Below, piece after piece: positions 23,370-35,790 of a stretch of DNA of 64,000 nt. The DNA lies in contig OY292279.1 in the NCBI GenBank assembly GCA_958496175.1, positions 6,324,001 through 6,388,000 of the forward strand, read 5' to 3'. The position numbers and the translations under genes were made by a program. The notes beneath the pieces were generated by a model. The model was not told where the DNA came from. It did not search any database and saw nothing but the letters and a program-made list of their open reading frames with translations. Each line of letters begins with the position of its first letter. The stretch's first letter is position 1. The stretch is from Sisyra terminalis (lineage: Eukaryota; Arthropoda; Insecta; Neuroptera; Sisyridae).

Positions 23370-24545
23370 TCATTTTAGCCTTCTTTCATTTTGGTGCTCC
23401 AAAAGTGGCGGAATCAGGGGATTTGAGTGTTGACTCAACTTTCCAAAATGATTGGTGGTACGTTCGGTAATGTAGCCGGTGGCTGATGAGATGTGTAAGT
23501 CTCTTCGGAGAGTCTCATTTGTGACATACCATGGACCATCTGCCAACTGTCTCAGGATTTTTGATTGGATAGCCTCGATTAATTTAATGCTTGACTTGCT
23601 GGCAGAGCCCCACAGCTCAATACCGTACGACCAGATTGGCACTATTACTGCTGTGTATATAAGAAGTTTATCCTCAAGGGGAAGTTTAGAGCCCCTACCC
23701 AACAGCCAGTATAACTGTTTGAACCTCTTGTTGATGTATTTTCGTTTTTGGATGATGTGAGATTTCCAGGTCAGCCTACTATTCAAATGAACACCAAGGT
23801 ATTTGACGGTGCCGGACAATGGGATCTCAGTTGAGTCCAGATTGACCGTGGGGCCCGATCCTTTCCTGAGAGTGAAGGTCACTTGAACTGATTTGGACTT
23901 ATTGATAGTGATTTTCCATTTTTCAGCCCAAGTGCCCAGTAGGTTTAAATGGTGCTGAAGGTACTGAGAGGCAATTACGGCGTCCTCGTGAGTAGCCATA
24001 ATCACCGTATCGTCCGCGAATGTCCCCGTCAGGTGTTATCTGTGGTAGGCAGATCCGAGGTATATAATAAATATAGTAGGGGCCCTAAAACACTATCTTG
24101 AGGTACTCCCGATTTAATCGGAAAGGAGTTAGAGCACTCATGGCCTATTCTTGTATTAAAAAATCGATCCTGAAGATACGATCAGAATAGTTTCCAGAAG
24201 TGAGGGATACACTTCTTTATTTTGAAAAGCAGGCTGTCGTGCCAACCCTGTCGAACGGCTGGCTTATGTCTATAAATACTGAGTGGCAATTTTTTTTTAT
24301 TTATTTCCTTGACCACTCTGTGGCATTGTTGGATAGTGGAATGCCGGCATCTAAAACCAAATTGGTGACTAGGGGCTTTTTCGGATATTTCATGTGTTAG
24401 AGATAGGATTAGCCTTTCTAATAGTTTAGAAATGGTGGATAAGAGGCTAATAGACCTGTATGAGGAGACTTTATTGGGATTTTTGCCTGATTTGGGCACC
24501 ATTATTATTTCGGCTGTTTTAAATGATCGAGGCCACTATAAGCCG
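23370..24545 (-). pseudogene. Jockey-type non-LTR retrotransposon, reverse transcriptase (5'-truncated, frame-broken)
   Basis: On the minus strand the frame begins near 24545 with SFKTAEIIMVPKSGKNPN, then SYRSISLLSTISKLLERL and HQFGFRCRHSTIQQCHRVV. A frame disturbance follows (expected D-x-FD region), then VWHDSLLFKIKKCIPHFWK-like text and an in-frame TGA near 24185. The next frame reads SGVPQDSVLGPLLYLLYTSD. After a second shift near 24020 it gives FADDTVIMATHEDAV, the reverse-transcriptase catalytic box, then KYLGVHLNSRLTWKSHI, LYWLLGRGSKLPLEDKLLIY and SYGIELWGSA to the stop at 23370. The order is that of a Jockey-clade polymerase. The endonuclease/ORF1 part is absent. It looks younger than the 16 kb relic but is still inactive. 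Confidence 0.88.
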
Positions 24546-25052
24546 CAGAGTGGCATTAAATATATACAGCAGACACAAAACTCCTTTTTTGGGAAGTTCT
24601 TTTAATAGTTTTCAAATATGATTTACTTATTATTGATTTTTAGAATTCAAAGCATTTAAAATTTAGAATTATACGACGCCGAAATGCGTTTAGTATTAGG
24701 CAACATGGAAAGTACATGTTATACTTGAACGTGAACTTAGGGTAAATTTCGTTATGTTGCATTGAATTCCAGAATGTATTAAAAATTTTATTTTCCAATA
24801 TAAAATTCTCGTAAATTCAAAATGGTAAGAAATTGGCCAAAAAATTCATAGCGCTTAGTAAAATACCAGGGTTATTAAAATTTCATTGACACTATCTACA
24901 TAGGTGATGAGAAAAAGCAAAGAAATCAATGCAAAATATTGTGTAATATCAATTTGACTCAATATAACTTTTATGACATTATATCATTGTTATCGTATTG
25001 TAAAAACTTTATCATGGTAATCTTAAATAAATAATCATGTTAAACTTAATCA

Positions 25053-26507
25053 CATACTCAACGCAATCGTTCGACTAAATTATTACCCTACTTCCTGGAA
25101 AAAAGCAAAAATCATCCTTATCCCTAAACCCGGAAAAGATCTATCTAAAATTAACTCATACAGACCCATCAGCCTGTTACCAATCCTTTCCAAAATTTAT
25201 GAAAAACTCTTATTGGAACATTTGAATGCGGATATTACTAGACTAAAAATCATCCCTCAACATCAATATGGATTCAGATCTAACCACAGTACAATTGAAC
25301 AAGTCCACAGAGTTGTAAACGAAATTAAAAATGCTTTAGAAAATAAATCAATCGGTACGGGAATTTTCCTCGATGTATCTCAAGCTTTCGACTAAGTCAA
25401 CCATAATGGTTTACTCTACAAAATATAATCCTTACTACCAATCCAATACCACAAAATTCTAAACAGCTACATTACCAGTAGAACATTCCAGGTTCAATTT
25501 AGTAGGGAGTTCAGTTCGTCGCGAACCATAAAAGCAGGAGTATCACAAGACAGTGTTCTGGGACCACTTTTAAACTTAATTTTCACAAGCGATCTTCCAA
25601 CAAACGATCAAATTACAACCACCACATTTGCAGATGATACAGCTCTACTTTACTCCAACAAAGATCCTAAGATAATCCAACGTCACCTACAGGAACATGT
25701 AAATGGCATAACTAAATTGTGTGACCAATGAGGAATTAAACTCAATGTTGAAAAATCAATTCAAATCACGTTTACCCTAAGAAAAATCATAAGTCCAAGG
25801 ATCAGAATCAACGACAAATCCATACCACAAAGCAGCTCGGTCAAATATTTGGGAATGCATCTTGACCAAAAATTAATCTGGCGTGAACACATCTCAAAGA
25901 AAAAGGAACAAATGAATATAATATTTAAAAAACTATACTGGCTCATTGGAAAAAAATCAAAATTAAAATTAGAAACAAAAATCATTATATATAAATCTAT
26001 CATAAAACCTACATGGACGTACGAAGTTCAACTTTGGGGTTCCGCTAAAAATTCAAATTTACAATTTATAGACCGCTGCCAATTGAAAATTGTTAGAGAC
26101 ATCACTGGCGCTCCTAAGTACGTGCAAAATTCTATAATACTTGGAGATACCGACACTGAAACAGTCAAAGAAGTCATTTTGAAAATTAGTAAAACCTACA
26201 AGAAAAAACTGAACTCACACCGGAATCAATCAGCCAGGAAGATCTTAAAAGCCAAACGTTTCACGAGACTCAAGCGAAATGATCCACTGAACTTAATGGA
26301 GTACATTCGAAACCAATAGTCGAGGCCAATGATGGACCCACCTTCCACATCCAATTCTACTCAAAGGTGTAAGGAGGAATAATTACTGTAGTTTCTTTAG
26401 ATTTAGTTTTAGACTTAAGAGTTGTTATAAATTTTGTTAGAGATATATTTATATCTGATTCAAAAATTATAAATAGAAATGATAACAAAAAAAAAAAAAA
26501 AAAAAAA
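25053..26507 (+). pseudogene. Jockey-type retrotransposon, 5'-truncated insertion with poly(A)
   Basis: The plus-strand frame starts inside the reverse transcriptase (SWKKAKIILIPKPGKD), then SYRPISLLPILSKIYEKL, QYGFRSNHSTIEQVHRVV, GIFLDVSQAFD, VSQDSVLGPLL, the catalytic FADDTALLYS near 25627-25656, SVKYLGMHLDQKLIWREHI and WTYEVQLWGSAKNSN, ending at a stop near 26319. Only three in-frame stops break it: TAA at about 25394, TAA near 25425 and TGA near 25730. The element ends in about 20 A bases (26487-26507). ACTTAATCA occurs just before the left junction and CTTAATCA just after the poly(A), a fitting target duplication of 8-10 bp. Confidence 0.9.
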
Positions 26508-26545
26508 CTTAATCATGATAACTTAATCATGATAACTTAATCATC
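26508..26545 (+). repeat. Minisatellite AACTTAATCATGAT at a retrotransposon junction
   Basis: The unit ACTTAATCATGATA occurs about 2.5 times directly after the poly(A) tail of the Jockey insertion. Because the target duplication is part of the unit, the array probably existed at, or was created by, the insertion site. Confidence 0.65.
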
Positions 26546-26889
26546 ATACCACTGTTACGGTATTAGTACTTAGTAGTCCGAAAGAACTTCAAGAAGAAAT
26601 GGAAAAAAAAAGAAATAGACGACAAGAAGAAAATTATGTTTTACATTTTTTGTTGAAAATAATTTATTCCAGCTTTTAAATAAATTTTAGTCCTATTGTT
26701 ATAGCAAAAAATATTCCTTAAATTTATTTTTTTTCGAACTACTTACCCCAAATATTTATCATTGCCCTATTACAATGATTGTAGTCGAAAAGAAAATTTC
26801 AAAAAGCTTAGCCATAATTATAAACGAAAATATTACAAATTTCAATTTTGATTATTTACTTTAAATAAAATTAAAATTAAATTCGCAAG

Positions 26890-27140
26890 AACGCAATCAG
26901 AGTACTTGTGGCGCCACACACATCCCCGATAGGCCAGAAAACGAACTATTACCTACCCTTACCTTTCACTCAGTGTGCTTTAAGATTTCAAAGGGTGATT
27001 TTCGGTCCGTTAAAATTTTTAAAAATCAGGCCTGATTGTTGCAATTGTCGAAAAATAAATTAACGTGAAAAGTGATTTAAATAACAATGTGTAAAACAAA
27101 GTGATAATTGGATTACTCTGCGATCGATTCATAATATTCT
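26890..27140 (+). promoter_or_regulatory. Possible promoter and non-coding first exon
   Basis: This stretch is GC-richer than its surroundings, contains TCAGTGTGC (insect Initiator-like TCAGT) near 26970, and leads to ATGTTGGGGTAAGC, a good splice-donor context, near 27140. Such a layout would suit a 5' untranslated exon of a plus-strand gene, but no downstream coding exon can be tied to it. It is a weak call from sequence style only. Confidence 0.2.
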
Positions 27141-27375
27141 ATATGTTGGGGTAAGCGAAAATTTTCTATAATTTTCAATATGGTTCCATATTTTCAAAAT
27201 TTCAAACGAACGTCACCATGGTAGATAATGAATTTGCTACAAATGTCAAGGGGGTGAGATTCAGGGGAATGCAATTTTTTTCTTTAAAATTATGAATTTG
27301 ATAAAATTGAATGATCAATCTTTCAATAATGATAGGAACTTTAGTGTTAAGGATTTAGGATATGTTAAATTACTT

Positions 27376-28950
27376 TTTTATAGCGATTTGATACATTTGC
27401 ATAGTAATAGATGACAAAAATCCAAAATTGTTTCATTTTCTTTTTTTCTTTTCTAATTAATTTTTCTCTTTGTTTTGCAACATTCTTTTGACGCTAAAAG
27501 GAAATATATTTCTTGGTCCTTAGGCTGACAAGTTTGTTGTTTTTCTTCAATTTAATTTTTTCATCTTTGAAACAATTGTTGGGTGAAATGTCTAATTGAC
27601 TATTCATTGTTCAAATCGCTATTTATTTATTTTTTTTTATTAAATTCATTAAAATGATAGGTCTTTTTTTCATGAATGTTAATATTTGGTCATATAGGAT
27701 ATATAGTGTTAAATATTTTTTTCACCATTGACATTTGATAGTTATATTGCTGTTAAATTAGCGCTAGGTTAATACTGTTTTTTTTTTTAATTTTTTTTAT
27801 AAAATTGAATAATTTTCCATTCAATAAGATAGGAAATTTTGTGGATAGTATTTAGGATATGTTAATTTTTTTTATAGCAATTTGATACATTTGCATAGTC
27901 ATAGATGACAAACATCCCACATTGTTTCATTTTCTTTTTTTCTTCTCTAATTAATTTTTCTCTTTGTTTTGCAACATTCTTTTGATGCTAAAAGGAAATA
28001 TATTTCTTGGTCCTTATGCTGATAAGTTTGTTGTTTTTTTTTCAATTTCATTTTTTCATTTTTGAAACAATTGTTGGGTGAAATGTTTTATTAACTATTC
28101 ATTGTCCAAATTGCTATATTTTTTTAAATTCGTTACAATGATTGTCTAATATGATAGGTACTTAAGTGTTTAGGATTTAGGATATTTTTTTTATTGTTTT
28201 TTTTTTATAGCAATTTGATACATTTGCATAGTCATAGATGACAAAAATCCCAAATTGTTTCATTTTCTTTTTTTCTTTTCTAATTAATTTTTCTCTTTGT
28301 TTTGCAACATTCTTTTAACGCTAAAAGGAAATATATTTCTTGGTCCTTAAGCTGATAAGTTTGTTGTTTTATTTTCATTTTCATTTTTTCATTGTGAAAC
28401 AATCGTTGGGTGAAATGTCTAATTGACTATTCATTGTTCAAATTGCTATTTTTTTTTTTATTCAATTCATTAATATGATAGGTCTTTTTTTCATGAATAT
28501 TAATACTTGGTCAAATAGGATATATAGTGTAAAATTTTCTTTTCACCATTGACATTTGATAGTTATATTGCTGTTAAATTAGCGCTAGGTTAATACTGTT
28601 TTTTTCTTTCAAATTTTTTTATAAAAATTGTAAAATTTTCCGTCCAATAAGAAGGAACTTTAGGGCTAAGGATTTAGGATATTTTATGTATTGTTTTTTT
28701 TTTTAGCAATTTGATACATTTGCATAGTCATAGATGACAAAAATCCCAAATTGTTTCATTTTCTTTTTTTCTTCTCTAATTAATTTTTCTCTTTGTTTTG
28801 CAACATTCTTTTGATGCTAAAAGGAAATATATTTCTTGGTCCTTAGGCTGACAAGTTTGTTGTTTCTTTTACAATTTCATTTTTTCTTTTTTGAAACAAT
28901 TGTTGGGTGAAATGTCTAATTGACTATTCATTGTTCAAATTGCTATTTAA
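27376..28950 (+). repeat. Higher-order tandem repeat, A-B-A unit of about 825 bp, two copies
   Basis: Module A (TTGATACATTTGCATAG ... AACAATTGTTGGGTGAAATG, ~240 bp) starts near 27387, 27880, 28212 and 28707. Module B (GATAGGTCTTTTTTTCATGA ... AGCGCTAGGTTAATACTG, ~150 bp) lies near 27657 and 28477. The order is A-B-A-A-B-A. Equivalent positions in the two A-B-A units are 820-827 bp apart, so the last event was duplication of a unit that already contained two A copies. No coding content. Confidence 0.9.
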
Positions 28951-31666
28951 TTCTTGTTTGTTTGGTTTATGTTTTTGTTTTACCTTTGTTTAATGAATTT
29001 AGATTTTGATTGTAATTTTTTTACGTAAACTATTATGACTCTCCACTGATACCAATCACAAAGATTGATTTTTGTTTATTTTTTTTTTAAATATTCTGGC
29101 CTTTGTGGTCTAAATAGTTTTCGTATTTGTGGATTAGGCCTAAAGGGGATACCACTTTAAAAAAAACGCGCCTAGTACTTTACCTCTAGGGTGGTGAGGA
29201 AAGGAGTACATATCAAAATTATATTATGATGAAGATTTTTTTTTTATTATTGCGAAAAAAGTAGCCAACAAAAAGGAGACTTCCAGCTTCAATGGTTCGT
29301 CACATCGTCGTCTTCCAGAACAGGTAGGTGAGATGATGGAAGGAATTATAAATAAATCTTCGGTTGGAAATATTTTTTAAAGTTGAGGTTTTCTATCATC
29401 TTTGATTTGCGGCTCTCTTCATTAAGTTGTTTCTAAATTTTTTACTTTTGTCTTTTGAAGTCGAAAAAAATTCTTTTATTAAAAACCATTATTCATTTAA
29501 CAGTGAAAATTTATAATATTAGGTATAATAGCAAATTTTTTCATCAGGTTTTTAAATTTTATTGCGTCACCTATGTAAGAAAGTGTGAACTCTTAACATT
29601 GGTTTACATTCGAACCAACGTAAGTTTGCAGTGCCACCTGTGGAACAAAAGTGCGAAATTTATCACTAACGACACAATTTAAAATATTTAATATAAAATA
29701 TTTAAAAAAATTTGCTTATGAGACCCATCTTTTACATAAAATGAAATCTTAGCGTATAAATCCACTACGATTTCAAAAAATACCTAATTGTCGCGAACAA
29801 TTTCGAACCAAAGAAGAACGCTTTTCAGCCACGATAACAGGTGCAACATTTGTATTATAAGAAAAAATTTAATATATCTTTCGAAATCTAATCTCTTTCT
29901 ACCCACAACAAACACTCTAAACAGCTTTTCCACAATTTTTCATTTTCCTATGTGGTTTTCCTTGTCTCGTTCTAGAGAATTAACAGCCAAAATTTTCTCA
30001 GTTACTAAACCTTAAACTATAAAGTAATAGCATTGTATTTTCTTTGTCATCATCGAAAAGTGCGAAGAAAAATTTAGGAAAATTGTTTTTTTCTTAATTA
30101 TGTTCTAGTAGTTTTAGAAGAGAATCTGGTAAGATAATGAAACTTTAAAAGTTTTGAAAATAGGGAATAATCAAATTTGTAGTAAGTTCATAAATTGCAT
30201 AATAGATGGAGTTCTAGTTATTATACAAATAATCCTTAATAAATTACAACTTTGTTTCAAATTTATGCTAAATCTATCAATTGTTAAGTATTAAGTATAA
30301 GCTAATTTTGTAATAATATTTTGAAAAACAAAAAGAAATTTCCTTGGAAAAGTTATGTTAAGCATTTATCGATTTGGCATGTTAGAAGGGTTACCTTTTC
30401 TTTTTAAAATTTATTGGCCAAAACAGCTAATGCAAAAGTACACTTATTTACTTGATTTTTGGGGAAAATTTTTTGGCTTTTATAAAAAGGATGGCTAACC
30501 ACTAACTCATTTCTACAGTTAAAAAGTCTCTAAATTTAAAAAAAGGATATAAGACAGAATTTCTTCCAAACATTTAAACAATTAATCTTTTAAGAAAATG
30601 TTCTTAAAAAAAAGAGTTCTTTTGTTAGGAAAATCAATTGAAGCTTGAAAATTTATTTTATCGCTCTTTTCTTTAAAATTTGTTGACTATTTTTGGCAAA
30701 AAAAATCATTTTTCATAGTTGTGCTTGATTATTTTCAATTGTTTTCGTCGGTAAATTAATTCGCATTTTTAAACCCCCAATGGAATTAATTTTGTTTTGA
30801 ACATTCCAGTAAGGGTGGAAAATTAATTTTGGGTGATAAATTAATTGATCATTTTAATTTTCAATGCTCAAAATTGGTTAAAGGCAATTTGAAAGAGGGA
30901 ATTGGTCAACCTAGAACCCGGTGCCCCAAAAAGTTTCACAGTTATGCAACCCAATTAGCATCAAAGTCAATTCTCGGTTTTGCTGCCATCTGTATTTCAA
31001 ACTGTACACTCATTTACAAAAGCTGTAAGATAGTAAGCTTGGCAAACTCGGTTTTTTTAAGCTTATGAAAAAAAAGATAAACTAAGAAGCAAAAATATTT
31101 GTTTTTTTGCAAATTTCCGTCTTAGTAACTTCCGCATAAATGTCTTCGTAAAGTAATAATTGTAAATCTAAAAGATTTTATTTGTTTCTTCATCTCTTAT
31201 ACTTTTAGCTCTTTTAGCTAAGTATCCTAAAGACTTCTTATTTTGAAGAGTGGCAATATTTGAAAGGAAATGATTTTTTATGCAAAATTCAAATTCTTTT
31301 TAACAGCTCATTGTTTATCTTGACCATTTTAATTTTGGTGTGTATAGAAAAGTGTGAATTAAAACCCGAAGAATGTTGAATCATATTTTGATTATCTAAT
31401 TATAAAAAGAAAGAAAAAAAACGATTTTTTTTCTGTTGAAACATTGAAATGACGAGGGATTGTGGGAAATATTTTCACAGAGCAACTAAGCGATGCAAAT
31501 TGTTAATGTCTTTTTTTCAACAAAAATGGTAAAATTGCTGGCACATAGTAATTCGTATTGAAAAAGTAGGGGAATAGGGGCCCAAAAGGGGTGTTGAGGG
31601 GCTGATTTTGATCAGCCACACAAGGTTGCTTTACCACATTCTTTTGTGACCGTTGAACAAGTTAAA

Positions 31667-31728
<62 letters not shown>

Positions 31729-32239
31729 AAACAGCAACATCGATGGTCGGATGGACGTGCGCGCTCTCTTCAGCCTTGCCGGACGTTACACATCAACAAG
31801 CAGCGCCTTCTGCTGATGTCTTCCACCATCGTAAATACCTTTCGGTTTATATACCAACAAATGTACAACTCATTTATTTCAACCGGAGGAAATAGAGAAA
31901 ATACAAGACAATTACATGCTTACAACAAACACCATCTTCGTCGTCTTGCGCTACTTAATTGTCTTCATGTTACCACGGAGGAAATGTCTTTCTTTCCTCG
32001 ATTTTATCCTTAACACTTGTCCCACTCGAAAACATTGTGTTTCTTCACCGTTGTCGCCCCAACGTATTGAAAAACAACACAGTTGTAATCTACCACCGAA
32101 AAGAACAATTTTCCAAAAACCACAACTTTTCGCACTATCCCTGATTACCAATTACCAGCTGATGGGATTGAACTGAAAAAAATACAAGTTGTATCATATG
32201 TAGGTACTTCCATTTGTGTTTTTTCCCCTCAAAAAACTT
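28951..32239. other. Intergenic DNA, nothing recognised apart from one AT tract
   Basis: Several short open frames (for example 29455-29682, 30829-31068, 31653-32176) show no family resemblance or motif. About 31735-32170 is less AT-rich than the rest and was checked on both strands without a hit I can name. Confidence 0.4.
31671..31724. repeat. (AT)27 microsatellite
   Basis: An uninterrupted AT dinucleotide run of 54 bases. The IYIYIY frame across it is an artefact. Confidence 0.95.
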
Positions 32240-32242
32240 ATA

Positions 32243-32400
32243 TACAGTGGACCCCCGGTAATCCGACAAACAGTTTGCAGGACAGAGTCGAATTAGCGAA
32301 TTTATCGGATTATAGAGTATTGCCTAAGACCCCCTATAATCTGGATTTTTTTACGAAAGAGTACCTTGTAATCCGACAAATTACAAATCCAATGATAAAA
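32243..32400. mobile_element. Pogo/Tigger-like DNA transposon terminus (fragment)
   Basis: ACAGTGGACCCCCGGTAATC followed by CGACA, then ATCGGATTATAGAG and GTAATCCGACAAATT, resembles terminal regions of Tigger/pogo-like elements, which often begin CAGTNGNCCCCC and repeat short TCCGNNTTA motifs inside. No transposase is present. Confidence 0.45.
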
Positions 32401-32419
32401 TTCTACATGTAATATATAT

Positions 32420-33018
32420 TAGACTGATTCAAAAAAAAATGATGAATTTTTTTTTCTTAATTATACCAAAAATATGGTTGGGAATGACAAAAAAAAATCC
32501 TGTGAAAGTTTAAGCTCTTAATATTAATATTAACAGGTGCCACATCGCAAATTTCGATTTTCCATTTAAACAACATGGGAACAATATTCTCTTCCACTTT
32601 GGAATTTTATAGCTCACGTTGGTGACAATATTTCGGAATGACCAAGGTATATTCTTGTAGAAAATTGAAAGATCTACAAAAAAGATCTGCTACAAGTTTT
32701 TGATGTGTTTATTCCTTCAAAAGTTATTCGAGGTCAAAGTTGAACTAAAGAGAAATTTTAATATTTTTTTCAATTTTTTGACGCAACCATCAATTTTATG
32801 AAAAAAATTTATAGGACATTTTTTGTAGAGCACTTTTTTTTCTATAACTTATCTCTATAAAAGTTTTCGATATTTTTCACAGGTCCTAAGTTATTTGCAT
32901 TAAACTGAAAGTTCCCTGAATTATTATATTTTTAACATAATTTTTTTTTTTTTTTAATTAAATAACTTAGGACCTGTGAAAAATATCAAAAATTTTCATA
33001 GAGATAAGTTATAGAATA
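32420..33018. mobile_element. Hairpin element, family F copy 2 (right arm truncated)
   Basis: It starts TAGACTGATTCAAAAA. The left arm has the island set at +94, +253 and +300. The inverted right arm begins near 32940 and stops at about 33018, giving way to a retrotransposon RNase H relic. Confidence 0.8.
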
Positions 33019-33034
33019 CGGTCTCTGTTTAGAA

Positions 33035-34000
33035 CTACAGAACCATGATTTTTTTAAAATTTTCCAGAAAATCAAAGTTTAATGCCTGGTTGTCTAATAA
33101 GTTCCGAATGTTCCAGGAAAAACCAATATCAAGGGTTACCAAACTATTTATTAGATTCTGAAGGACTGAGGGGTATCTATATATTATGTCAGGTAGGCTG
33201 ATTCAAAAAAAATTATCAATTTTTTTTTCTTAATTATATCGAAAATATTGTTGGGAATGACAAAAAAAAATCCTGTGAAAGTTTAAGCTTTTATTATTAA
33301 TATTAAGAGGTGTCGCATCGCAAATTTCGATTTTCCATTTAAATAACCTGGCAACAATATTCACTTGCACTTTGGAATTTTATAGCTTACGTTGGTGACA
33401 ATATTTCGGAATGACCAAGGTATATTCTTGTAGAAAATTGAACGATCTACAAAAAAGGTCTCTAACCAAGTTTTTGATATATTTATTCCTTCAAAAGTTA
33501 TTCGAGATCAAAGTTGAACTAAAGAAAAATTATAATATTTTTCCAATTTTTTGACGCAACCATCAATTTTATGAGAAAATTTTATAGGACATTTTTTGTA
33601 GAACACTTTTTTTCCTATAACTTATCTCTATAAAATTTTTTGATATTTTTTACAGATCCTAAGTTATTTAATTAAAATAAAAGAAATACGTTAAAAATAT
33701 AATAATTCAGGGATTATTATCAATTTAAAACAATAAACTTACGAATATTTTCAGTTTAATTCAAATAACTTAAGACCTGTGAAAAATATCAAAAACTTTT
33801 ATAGAGGTAAGTTACAGGAAAAAAGTGCTCTACAAAAAATGTCCTATAAAATTTCAAGAAAACAAATCAGGGATATTCCTAATGATCTAATTACCGGCCA
33901 CTGTAAACTAAGAAAGCATCTTCATACAATGGGATTTTAAATGGGTAATCCAAGATACAGACATGTAATTCCTTCCTGTCCTGTGGGAAGGCGATATTTT
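33035..34000 (+). pseudogene. Retrotransposon RNase H-domain tail, split by a hairpin element
   Basis: Two pieces of one plus-strand frame flank the element at 33194-33855. The left piece, 33075-33170, reads AWLSNKFRMFQEKPIS and VTKLFIRF. The right piece, 33860-33935, reads NDLITGHCKLRKHLHTMGF. The pattern LxTGHCxLxxHLxxMG with a preceding W...RQAKLF-like segment is the C-terminal part of RNase H-bearing non-LTR retrotransposons. Stops and small indels are present. The remainder to about 34000 is too decayed to follow. Confidence 0.65.
33194..33855. mobile_element. Hairpin element, family F copy 3, nested in the RNase H relic
   Basis: It starts TAGGCTGATTCAAAAA. Islands occur at +93 (GCTTTTATTATTAATATTAA) and +252 (TCTACAAAAAAGG). 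The right arm runs to about 33855, where the RNase H reading frame resumes, showing that the insertion happened after the retrotransposon arrived. Confidence 0.8.
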
Positions 34001-34344
34001 AAATGAATAGATAAATGAAGAATTGAGTTACTAAAGTTCTCCCAGCTACTTAGTCTTAACTAGTGGTGAAGTAGGGACCCAGGAAACATAATTTACTCCG
34101 GGGATGCAATGTTGAGGTATAACTTAACTCATTCAGGAAATCCCTAGTTATTAAAAAAAAATTGATAACGGCAGAGAAATTTCGAACTCTAGTATTTTAT
34201 CGCTAAATTTGTTGTGTCCATATTTTACATAATATTATTCAATATTTAGCAGGAAAGTGAACTTAAAAGATGTAAATCCATAGATTAATAATTAATTCAG
34301 CTGAATTAATTATTAGTATATGAAAATACGATTTTTTCGCTGAC

Positions 34345-34840
34345 TTTGAACAATTATACTGTGTATACAATATATAGAATATATTGCGGTCCAATTTATA
34401 TAGTATAATTTAATAGTTGATGTAATGAAAAATGGAAAGTATTCAACAGTGAAAATTTTTGGGCTAAATATATTTATGTATTTTTACACACAAAATGCGA
34501 AAAAAAATGACCTTTATGACCTTTAAGCTCTAGTTTTTGAGGTACAGTGGAATATTCAACAAACCGATACTGTATTTATCAGTTTGCTCACCTAAACTTG
34601 TTGGTTATCTATTTAATGTGAATCATCACAAAGCAGTTACGGAGTGATCCAAACTACTTGATGACCACTGAGGAAAAATGCTTGGCAATCTAAATACGTA
34701 TCTGGGTAATAGGTCACGAATATTTTTGTTTGAACTTCTGGTCAAGTTTATGCTTATGGTATGATTTTTATATATTATTATCTTAAACTATACTACATAA
34801 ATTGGACTGCAATATATTCTATATATTGTATCCATAGTCT
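34345..34840. mobile_element. Penelope-like inverted terminal module carrying a foreign segment
   Basis: The left end CTTTGAACAATTATACTGTG and right end ATATATTGTATCCATAG frame the same arm motifs as at 59.5 kb. Between them lies a copy of the 18985-19240 repeat (34405-34610). The right arm holds a decayed core, CTGAGGAAAAATGCTTGGCA. Confidence 0.7.
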
Positions 34841-35790
34841 TAAAGGTTTTAAGGGTTCCTATAAAATTGTTTGGTTTAACTGTAATTTTGGTTAACTTAC
34901 CAACAAAAAAGAAAGCTGTATTAATATTGTAAATCAAAATACATCAAAATCAGTTCAGTATATCTTTCGTAAAAAGCTATTCCGAAAAAAACGAGCTTAA
35001 AGCTTTTTTTAACAACATCTTATTATTTTGGTAGGGAGTCATAAAGACAACAGTATTCTTATTATTTCGAATTTTTCAGAATAATTTTCAAGAGTTGTTT
35101 GTTAAGTTACAAAGAACATAAAAACAACAAAGAAATCAATTTTAGAGAGATTTTTTTTACTTTCATAAAAAACGCCACTACAGAATTCAAAAAAAATAAT
35201 ATAAACGGGAGATCACTATTTTTGGGAACCACTGGATGGATTTTGATAAAATTTAATTCATTTTACTAACGATAGCATCTTGTAAACACTGCATAAAGGA
35301 AATAGAAAATTCTGTGATCGTTTTAAAGTATCAACGGTTTCAAAATAGGAGGAAAAATTAATCATTTTTTCGTCTTTCGTTCTTTCCTCCCTTTTCAATA
35401 AAAGGCTTTATCTTGAGATTGCAACTTTAATTTTCTAAATATTTTATTAACAATAAAATGGAAAAATTTCATCAAAATTAGTTCAGTAGTTCCTAAAAAA
35501 AATCACCCAAAAAAAAAACCCTTAATTTTTTTTATATCTTTCTATATTTTTCTATAACTATCTTATTTTTTCGAATTTCTCAATATAAATTTCGGAAGCT
35601 ATTCTTGGAGTTATAAGGAACAGAAGTAGTTCAAAAAATAAATCATTTTAGGGTGGAGTTATACGGAATAGGAATTTTCTTTAGGGGTTACAATATTAAT
35701 AAAGTTTTCTTCTTTGTTGGTAAGACAACCGAAATTACAGTTTATCCAAACAATTTTATAGGAACCCTTAAAACTATTAAGACTATGGAT
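34841..35790. mobile_element. Inverted-repeat segment joined to Penelope-like modules (family G copy 1)
   Basis: GTCTTAAAGGTTTTAAGGG at 34843 and its inverted counterpart near 35770 are the ends of a 950 bp fold-back. The interior contains repeated 'ATCAAAATC(A/C)NT(T/C)CAGTNGTT' motifs typical of decayed insect repeats. Both ends abut Penelope-like modules, and the left junction is identical to that at 39825. Confidence 0.65.

Noticed and set aside
23178..23760. Plus-strand frames at 23178-23378 and 23479-23760
   Set aside because: The second is an antisense shadow of the Jockey reverse transcriptase; the first shows no family resemblance and lies in its likely 3' untranslated sequence.
25761..26003. 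Minus-strand 80-residue frame
   Set aside because: Antisense shadow of the plus-strand Jockey element.
27376..28950. CRISPR-like array
   Set aside because: Repeat units are hundreds of bases long, imperfect and in a eukaryotic genome.
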